This document shows positions 7,792 through 11,821 of a stretch of 14,954 nt of DNA, piece by piece. The notes beneath the pieces are model-generated. The model saw nothing but the letters and a program-made list of their open reading frames with translations. It searched no databases and was not told the origin of the DNA. The position numbers and the translations under genes were made by a program. The DNA is taken from contig JAEWFK010000102.1 of NCBI GenBank assembly GCA_023388835.1, positions 1-14,954 of the forward strand. Direction: 5' to 3'. The DNA is from Pseudomonadota bacterium. GTDB taxonomy: Bacteria > Pseudomonadota > Gammaproteobacteria > Burkholderiales > Burkholderiaceae_B. Within the stretch, counting starts at the first letter, position 1. Every line of letters starts with the position of its first letter.

Positions 7792-7947
7792 ATGTGCCGC
7801 TTCTGCGCTGACCACCTACGGCATTTGGCGGAGGGAAAATGGCGTGGTTATTGGCTTTGCGGAAGGTATCCACAGAATCTGTGGATAATTCTGTGGGTAA
7901 CACTCCGGAGTACCGCATTTACGTTGGTCTGCAGGTTCATTGGCTAA
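7792..7947 (+). CDS. Possible 51-residue small protein, unrecognised
   Basis: ATG at 7792 preceded by GAGGTGAG, a very good Shine-Dalgarno sequence five to six bases upstream. The product begins MCRFCADHLRHLAEGKW (a CxxC followed by two His) and ends in a hydrophobic, Trp-rich stretch (NLWIILWVTL) before TAA at 7945-7947. Against it: third-position GC is only about 58 percent by hand count, well below the neighbouring genes, and the frame crosses the DnaA-box palindrome. I do not recognise it. It may be a chance frame with a lucky ribosome-binding site. Confidence 0.22.
   Translation: MCRFCADHLRHLAEGKWRGYWLCGRYPQNLWIILWVTLRSTAFTLVCRFIG
7866..7900. promoter_or_regulatory. Cluster of three DnaA-box-like sites with palindrome
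   Basis: Three 9-mers match the DnaA box TTATNCACA: GTATCCACA forward at 7866-7874 (8/9), TGTGGATAA reverse at 7880-7888 (perfect), and TGTGGGTAA reverse at 7892-7900 (8/9). The first two form a perfect palindrome, ATCCACAGA-A-TCTGTGGAT (7868-7886). The last two are a 12-bp imperfect direct repeat (TCTGTGGATAAT, TCTGTGGGTAAC). A 10-mer from the cluster, AATCTGTGGA, recurs at 8074-8083. DnaA binding is inferred from sequence only. Confidence 0.5.
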
Positions 7948-7959
7948 TTTTGGCTCAAA

Positions 7960-7988
7960 TTGAGCGATAGATAAAAATCTTTTAAATT
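7960..7988 (+). promoter_or_regulatory. Candidate promoter of xseA
   Basis: TTGAGC (7960-7965; 4/6) and TAAATT (7983-7988; 4/6) with a 17-base spacer in the AT-rich tract. The -35 overlaps the perfect inverted repeat GCTCAA-A-TTGAGC (7953-7965), which could be an operator. Predicted start near 7995, leader about 100 bases to the xseA ATG. Confidence 0.33.
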
Positions 7989-8028
7989 CAATGAGTTGCG
8001 AACATTTTTTAAAGGATAAGCTGAGTTG

Positions 8029-8100
8029 ATGCTCTATGAAGCCCTATATTTCGACGTTTTGACAAGTTATTGCAATCTGTGGACAGAGCCCCCCCAATGA
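8029..8100 (+). CDS. Possible 23-residue leader ORF of xseA
   Basis: ATG at 8029 opens a 23-codon frame whose TGA (8098-8100) overlaps the xseA ATG (8097-8099) as ATGA. AAGGA lies about 13 bases upstream, rather far for a Shine-Dalgarno sequence. The product (MLYEALYFDVLTSYCNLWTE then PPQ) resembles nothing I know. If translated, it would couple ribosomes into xseA, whose own ATG lacks a good ribosome-binding site. Chance is not excluded. Confidence 0.3.
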   Translation: MLYEALYFDVLTSYCNLWTEPPQ

Positions 8101-9461
8101 CCCCTGTATACCCCGATGTCCCTCAGCCATTTGGCGTAAACGAGCCCGTCTGGACAGTCGCCCAACTCAACCGCAGGGTTGGGCAGATGCTCGAGGCGTC
8201 CTTCGCGCGTATCTGGCTGCGAGGCGAAATATCGAACTTCACGCAGGCGGCGTCAGGTCACTGGTATTTCTCCATCAAAGACGAAAACGCGGCTGTGCGT
8301 GCCGTCATGTTTCGCGGTCGGGCGCAGACCGTTGGTTTCGTCCCTCGAGCCGGGGAGCGCTGCGAGTTCCGTGTCACCGTGACCTTGTACGAACCCAGGG
8401 GCGACTACCAAGTGCAGGTGGAAGGCATGCGCCGCGCCGGCCTGGGCGATCTTCACGAGGCCTTTCTGCGCCTGAAGCAGAAGCTGGAGACGGAAGGGCT
8501 GTTTGAGCCGGAGCGCAAGCGCGAGCCGGAAAGGCATCCGCGGCGCATCGGGGTGGTGACCTCCCTCGCTGCGGCGGCGCTGCGCGACGTTCTAACGGCG
8601 TTGGCGCGCCGGGCTCCGCATGTGCCGGTCATCATTTATCCCGCCCCCGTACAAGGCGCCGATGCACCGGCTGCGCTGGTGCAGGCGCTGCGGGCCGCGG
8701 GCCAGCGCGCCGAAGTGGATACTCTGCTTCTGGTGCGCGGCGGAGGAAGCCTCGAAGATCTCTGGAGCTTCAACGACGAATCTCTGGCCCGCGCTATTGC
8801 CGCGAGTCCCATACCGATCATCTCCGGGGTGGGGCATGAAACCGACTTCACGATTGCCGACTTCGTCGCGGACCTGCGCGCGCCGACGCCCACCGCGGCG
8901 GCGGAACTGTGCTGCTTGCCCCGCGCGGATTGCCTGCGGGCGGTCCAGGCTGCCGTCGATGCCATGACGCTACGGCAACTTCGCCTGATCGAACGGGCGT
9001 CGCTGCGGCTGGATCGCGCTCGTGCCGGCCTGGTTTCGCCCCGTCAGCGGCTTCAACAACAGGCCGAACGGCTGTTCGCCCTGACTCTCCGGCTCGATCG
9101 TGCCGCCATGCGAACGCTTGAGCGCGGTGCGGGCCGCCACGAGGCGGCTGCTTTTCGCTTGGAGCGCTGCGTTCCCCGTTTCACGGAGCGGCGGCAGCAT
9201 GTTGAACGCCTATCGCAGCGGCTGGAGCGCGCCGGTGTCCTGGCCGTGGACGAGAGGCAGCGCCACCTCGCTGCGCTGGTCAAGACGCTCGACGCTTTAG
9301 GGCCTCGCAGCGTACTGGAACGGGGATACTCGATCGCTCGGGACCCGCAAGGGAACATCGTGAAAAATGGGTTAGACTTGAAAATTGGCGAGACGCTGCA
9401 GATCGAGTTTGGGCGCGGAAGCGCACAAACGAAGGTGCTTGCGACGCATGGACTTCTGTAA
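8097..9461 (+). CDS. xseA: Exodeoxyribonuclease VII large subunit
   Basis: Large subunit of exonuclease VII, which with XseB degrades single-stranded DNA to oligonucleotides in repair. 454 residues (E. coli 456). N-terminal OB-fold at about 18-112 (IWLRGEISNF, SGHWYFSIKD), catalytic domain with RRIGVVTS (149-156), LVRGGGSLEDLWSFNDE (212-228) and GVGHETDFTIADFVADLRAP (244-263), then a long Arg/Leu-rich coiled-coil (about 275-400) and the C-terminal LERGYSIA motif (407-414). The normally conserved T-G-A-A after the first motif reads SLAAAALRD here. The ATG at 8097 is preferred to a TTG at 8070, since it gives family length; the Shine-Dalgarno is weak. sodB follows after 23 bases. Confidence 0.96.
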   Translation: MTPVYPDVPQPFGVNEPVWTVAQLNRRVGQMLEASFARIWLRGEISNFTQAASGHWYFSIKDENAAVRAVMFRGRAQTVGFVPRAGERCEFRVTVTLYEPRGDYQVQVEGMRRAGLGDLHEAFLRLKQKLETEGLFEPERKREPERHPRRIGVVTSLAAAALRDVLTALARRAPHVPVIIYPAPVQGADAPAALVQALRAAGQRAEVDTLLLVRGGGSLEDLWSFNDESLARAIAASPIPIISGVGHETDFTIADFVADLRAPTPTAAAELCCLPRADCLRAVQAAVDAMTLRQLRLIERASLRLDRARAGLVSPRQRLQQQAERLFALTLRLDRAAMRTLERGAGRHEAAAFRLERCVPRFTERRQHVERLSQRLERAGVLAVDERQRHLAALVKTLDALGPRSVLERGYSIARDPQGNIVKNGLDLKIGETLQIEFGRGSAQTKVLATHGLL

Positions 9462-9484
9462 ATTCATTGAAAAGGGCAACGAAC

Positions 9485-10063
9485 ATGGCATTTACGCTTC
9501 CTCCGCTTCCGTACGAAATGAACGCGCTCGAGCCGCATATCTCCAAGGAAACCCTTGAGTACCATTACGGCAAGCATCATCAGGCTTACGTCAACAATCT
9601 GAATAACCTCATCGCGGGAACGGAATTCGAATCGGCCTCGCTCGAAGACATCGTGCGCAAGTCCTCGGGCGGTGTGTTCAACAACGCCGCTCAAGTGTGG
9701 AACCACACTTTCTATTGGAATTGTCTGTCGCCCAACGGCGGCGGCCAGCCCGAAGGCGCGTTGGCTGAGGCCATTAATGCCAAGTGGGGCAGCTACGACG
9801 CGTTCAAGGAAGAGTTCAACAAGCAGGCTGCCGCGAATTTTGGTTCCGGCTGGACCTGGCTGGTCAAGAAGGGCGACGGCTCCGTCGACATTGTCAACAC
9901 GAGCAACGCCGGCACGCCGCTCACCACGACAGACATACCGCTGATGACCTGTGATGTCTGGGAACACGCCTACTACGTCGATTACCGCAATGCCCGCCCC
10001 AAGTATCTGGAGAACTTCTGGAACCTGGTGAACTGGAACTTCGCGGCAGAGAATTTCGCCTGA
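9485..10063 (+). CDS. sodB: Superoxide dismutase, iron type
   Basis: 192-residue cytoplasmic Fe-superoxide dismutase, converting superoxide to oxygen and hydrogen peroxide. Metal ligands are His27 (EYHYGKHHQAYVNNLN region), His74 (VWNHTFYWN), Asp157 and His161 (DVWEHAYYVDYRN). Gln70 before WNHTFYW, and the absence of the Mn-type Gly-Gln pair (DVWEHAYYVDYRN context with GSGWTWLV), favour iron. The ATG at 9485 is preceded by AAAAGGGC and gives the family start MAFTLPPLPY; an alternative in-frame start at 9467 overlaps the gap after xseA. A strong terminator follows. Confidence 0.97.
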   Translation: MAFTLPPLPYEMNALEPHISKETLEYHYGKHHQAYVNNLNNLIAGTEFESASLEDIVRKSSGGVFNNAAQVWNHTFYWNCLSPNGGGQPEGALAEAINAKWGSYDAFKEEFNKQAAANFGSGWTWLVKKGDGSVDIVNTSNAGTPLTTTDIPLMTCDVWEHAYYVDYRNARPKYLENFWNLVNWNFAAENFA

Positions 10064-10088
10064 GCAATCCTCAGCGGTAAGAAACAAG

Positions 10089-10116
10089 TGGCCGGCGCAA
10101 GCCGGCCATTATTGTG
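10089..10116. terminator. Intrinsic terminator after sodB, possibly bidirectional
   Basis: Perfect 8-bp stem TGGCCGGC (10089-10096) and GCCGGCCA (10101-10108) with a GCAA tetraloop, followed by ATTATTGT on plus. On minus the hairpin is followed by CTTGTTTCTT, so it may also stop transcripts of the convergent DUF192 gene, which ends at 10195. Confidence 0.78.
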
Positions 10117-10122
10117 CATGGC

Positions 10123-10179
10123 GGTGATATGACTGAGGCCAGCTGAAATGACTGGGGCCCGCTGAAATGACTGGGGTCA
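10123..10179. repeat. Three tandem 19-bp imperfect repeats
   Basis: Head-to-tail copies: GGTGATATGACTGAGGCCA (10123-10141), GCTGAAATGACTGGGGCCC (10142-10160) and GCTGAAATGACTGGGGTCA (10161-10179). Copies 2 and 3 agree at 17 of 19 positions, copies 1 and 2 at 15 of 19. The block begins GGTGA and ends TCACC (to 10181). It lies between the sodB terminator and the DUF192 stop. Origin is unknown; repeated end motifs of an insertion sequence are one possibility. Confidence 0.85.
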
Positions 10180-10194
10180 CCCGAACGTCTGCCT

Positions 10195-10740
10195 TTATTT
10201 TGGCGCGCGCTTTCTGAATCGGGGCAGTCCTTCCACCTGAGTGCCGGGACCCGCGTCATGGCGCAAGAACCATCCCTGTTCCATTTCCAGCGCGTAGTTC
10301 GCCGGCGCGATGGCGCAATGCGAGTCCAGCGAGTGGGGTTGCATGTCCGCCAGGGACACGATTCGCCCTTCTGTATCAATGAAGGCCACAGTCAGCGGTA
10401 GTCGCGTGTTCTTCATCCAGAAGCACAGCTGCGCAGCTTGCGGAAAAACGAACAGCATGCCGTGATCGGGTTCCAGCGATTCGCGGAACATCAGTCCTTG
10501 AGCCCGGGTGGCATCGTCCGCCGCCACTTCAGCGATCACACGGCGTCCGCGAATCTGAAGCGCAATTTTGGGCAGCGCCGCCTCAGGTGCCGATGTTGCG
10601 GTCACCGCCGGGGAGGGAGCAGGAAACCTATGTTCCAAGGCTTGCGCCTGCAGTGGGGCTGCAGCTGTCATGCACGCCGTCAGCGCCAGGCAAAAAAAAT
10701 CAGGACGCTGGCGCCCTGATTGAAGAAAAAAACCGAACAT
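10195..10740 (-). CDS. Secreted DUF192-family protein
   Basis: 181 residues. A signal peptide is likely: an Arg-containing n-region, hydrophobic PDFFCLALTACMTAAAPL (13-30) and a signal-peptidase site after Ala34 (AQA). The mature part carries the DUF192 core: RAQGLMFRESLEPDHGMLFV (79-98), FWMKNTRLPLTVAFID (107-122), Cys142 and ALEMEQGW (150-157). The function of DUF192 is not established. The ATG at 10740 has no Shine-Dalgarno sequence, and the csp terminator stem and its T-run encode residues 7-17. An ATG at codon 24 would leave too short a signal peptide. It follows the cold-shock gene by 55 bases, so expression may depend on read-through. Confidence 0.85.
   Translation of the reverse strand: MFGFFLQSGRQRPDFFCLALTACMTAAAPLQAQALEHRFPAPSPAVTATSAPEAALPKIALQIRGRRVIAEVAADDATRAQGLMFRESLEPDHGMLFVFPQAAQLCFWMKNTRLPLTVAFIDTEGRIVSLADMQPHSLDSHCAIAPANYALEMEQGWFLRHDAGPGTQVEGLPRFRKRAPK
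10692..10721 (-). terminator. Intrinsic terminator of the cold-shock gene, inside DUF192 coding sequence
   Basis: Stem AATCAGG (10698-10704) with CCTGATT (10715-10721), extended inward by CGC/GCG after one mismatch, and on minus followed by eight T (10699-10692). Seven more T (10732-10726) precede the stem. It stands 75 bases beyond the csp stop and within the first 17 codons of the DUF192 gene. Confidence 0.78.
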
Positions 10741-10795
10741 ATTGTTTGTATCTAGGTAGTGGGTATTCGGTACCCGATGAGGCGAACGCGACTGA

Positions 10796-11041
10796 TCAGC
10801 CCGCAGTAATATTCAGTGCCTGCTTGCCTTTAGGGCCTTGTGCGATTTCGAATTCGACTTTTTGGCCTTCTTTTAGCGTCTTGAAGCCGTTCATCTGGAT
10901 GGAGGAAAAATGCGCGAACAAGTCTTCGCCCCCGTTGTCGGGAGTGATGAAGCCGAAGCCCTTGGCGTCGTTGAACCACTTGACGGTTCCGGTCAGCTTT
11001 TGAGTATCCCCAGGCACGGAGGTTGCGGTTGAATCAGACAT
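10796..11041 (-). CDS. Cold-shock domain protein (CspA family)
   Basis: 81 residues forming one cold-shock OB-fold that binds single-stranded RNA or DNA. RNP1 is KGFGFI (27-32) and RNP2 LFAHFSSI (41-48), followed by KTLKEGQKVEFEI and the usual QGPKGKQALNI end. It is about 13 residues longer at the N-terminus than classic 67-residue Csp proteins (MSDSTATSVPGDTQK before LTGTVKWFN). The ATG at 11041 is supported by GAGGGCAG about 8-10 bases upstream; the open frame extends to 11125 but without support. RNP2 has Ala where Val is commoner. Long leader likely (see promoter). Confidence 0.95.
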   Translation of the reverse strand: MSDSTATSVPGDTQKLTGTVKWFNDAKGFGFITPDNGGEDLFAHFSSIQMNGFKTLKEGQKVEFEIAQGPKGKQALNITAG

Positions 11042-11082
11042 GCGGACTGCCCTCGACTTTGGTGTGTTAGATTGATACCTGA

Positions 11083-11105
11083 TAGGGGTAAGGCGCTCTC
11101 CCCTA
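11083..11105 (-). other. Stem-loop in the csp leader
   Basis: TAGGGG (11083-11088) and CCCCTA (11100-11105) can form a 6-bp stem around an 11-base loop in the presumed 5' untranslated region, about 40 bases before the csp ATG. Cold-shock mRNAs often have structured leaders; no specific thermosensor fold can be claimed. Confidence 0.4.
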
Positions 11106-11152
11106 CGGATTCTGGCATGCAACAATTACTTCAGAGCACTCAGAATCAGCTC

Positions 11153-11182
11153 ATGATGCGCAATTAGCGCAAGATGCGTCAA
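11153..11182 (-). promoter_or_regulatory. Candidate promoter of the cold-shock gene
   Basis: On minus, TTGACG (11182-11177; 5/6) and CATCAT (11158-11153; 4/6) with an 18-base spacer. The spacer contains the palindrome TGCGC-AATTA-GCGCA (11157-11171). The transcript would start near 11146 and have a leader of about 105 bases, in keeping with the long leaders of csp genes. The site also lies just upstream of clpS, so a shared control region is possible. Confidence 0.35.
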
Positions 11183-11205
11183 CTATCGGAAACACTAGTA
11201 TTGTC

Positions 11206-11532
11206 ATGGGCACTCAGGTAGAACGGACACACGACACAGTCGCGGAGCGCAAGCCCGCCAAGCTCGCGCCGCCCCCCATGTATCAGGTGGTATTGCTCAA
11301 CGACGACTATACGCCGATGGATTTCGTGATCGTGGTCGTTCAGCATGTATTCGGAAAATCCCTCGAGGATGCCTCACGCATCATGCTGCAAGTCCATCAC
11401 GAAGGCCGCGGAATAGTGGGTGTTTATACGCGGGATATCGCTGCGACGCGCGTCGAGGCGGTATTGCAGCTTGCGCGGATGAATCAGCATCCGCTTCAAT
11501 GCGTCATGGAGCCGGTGCCCCCGGCGGAATAA
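11206..11532 (+). CDS. clpS: ClpS, N-end rule adaptor of ClpAP
   Basis: 108-residue adaptor that binds proteins with N-degron residues and hands them to ClpA. After a flexible N-terminal tail (1-24), the ClpS core starts PPPMYQVVLLNDDYTPMDFV. Asn32, Asp33 and Asp34 (LNDDYTPM) and His64 (VHHEGRG) match the residues that bind the substrate alpha-amino group in E. coli ClpS; Met38 matches the gate Met40. GVYTRDIAATRVE and HPLQCVME are also typical. The ATG at 11206 has only a weak upstream CGGAAAC. It lies ahead of clpA, the usual pairing, but 289 bases apart. Confidence 0.96.
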   Translation: MGTQVERTHDTVAERKPAKLAPPPMYQVVLLNDDYTPMDFVIVVVQHVFGKSLEDASRIMLQVHHEGRGIVGVYTRDIAATRVEAVLQLARMNQHPLQCVMEPVPPAE

Positions 11533-11573
11533 CCCTATTCATTCATTTTGTCTCCCTTTGCCACCCGAGGCCC

Positions 11574-11618
11574 CCGGTCGCGGCACACGGCTTGCGTAGT
11601 GCCGTAAGAGCCGACCGG
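11574..11618 (+). other. Large potential stem-loop between clpS and clpA
   Basis: CCGGTCG (11574-11580) pairs with CGACCGG (11612-11618), and directly inside it CGGCAC (11581-11586) pairs with GTGCCG (11599-11604). This makes 13 base pairs with a 12-base loop and a 7-base bulge on the 3' side. No T-run follows, so it is not a classic intrinsic terminator. It begins about 40 bases after the clpS stop. It may mark mRNA processing or attenuate transcription. Confidence 0.45.
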
Positions 11619-11682
11619 CGGATACGTCGGGCATGCTTTGTTACGCTTGGCCCGGCCCGGGGCACGATGGGTCGACTGAGGG

Positions 11683-11718
11683 TATAGTAAAGTCGTCGCG
11701 TGGCGTCCGGAGACGCCA
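11683..11718 (+). promoter_or_regulatory. Possible clpA promoter -10 and leader hairpin
   Basis: TATAGT (11683-11688) matches the -10 consensus at 5 of 6, but no good -35 is found at 16-18 bases upstream. Just downstream, TGGCGTC-CGGA-GACGCCA (11701-11718) is a perfect 7-bp hairpin that would lie at the 5' end of a transcript of about 125 leader bases before clpA. I see no sigma32-like pair here. Confidence 0.28.
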
Positions 11719-11821
11719 ACGCATTCAGTCATTGGCGATACGCAAACTCGATTTAGTCATAGAATAAGAACAGGGATTTGTCGAATTTGTTTGTCCCGCT
11801 CCAATATGCAATGGAGGTAGC

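Larger units (their letters stand above)
7707..8096. other. Divergent intergenic region exbB/xseA (390 bases)
   Basis: No confident gene. It contains a candidate exbB promoter (7737-7765), an AT-rich tract from about 7925 to 8080 that contrasts with the GC-rich surroundings, three DnaA-box-like 9-mers at 7866-7900, a probable xseA promoter (7960-7988) overlapping a short palindrome, and two small candidate ORFs (7792-7947 and 8029-8100). Each is listed separately. Confidence 0.85.

Noticed and set aside
7866..8086. Primary chromosomal origin
   Set aside because: Only three good boxes and none of the usual origin neighbours (dnaA, dnaN, rpmH, parAB); kept only as a DnaA-binding candidate.
10123..10179. 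CRISPR array
   Set aside because: The 19-bp units abut with no spacers and only three copies; no cas genes are nearby.
11535..11732. 65-codon open frame on minus in the clpS-clpA gap
   Set aside because: No ribosome-binding site or recognisable product; it is explained by the inverted repeats and GC-rich sequence of the spacer.
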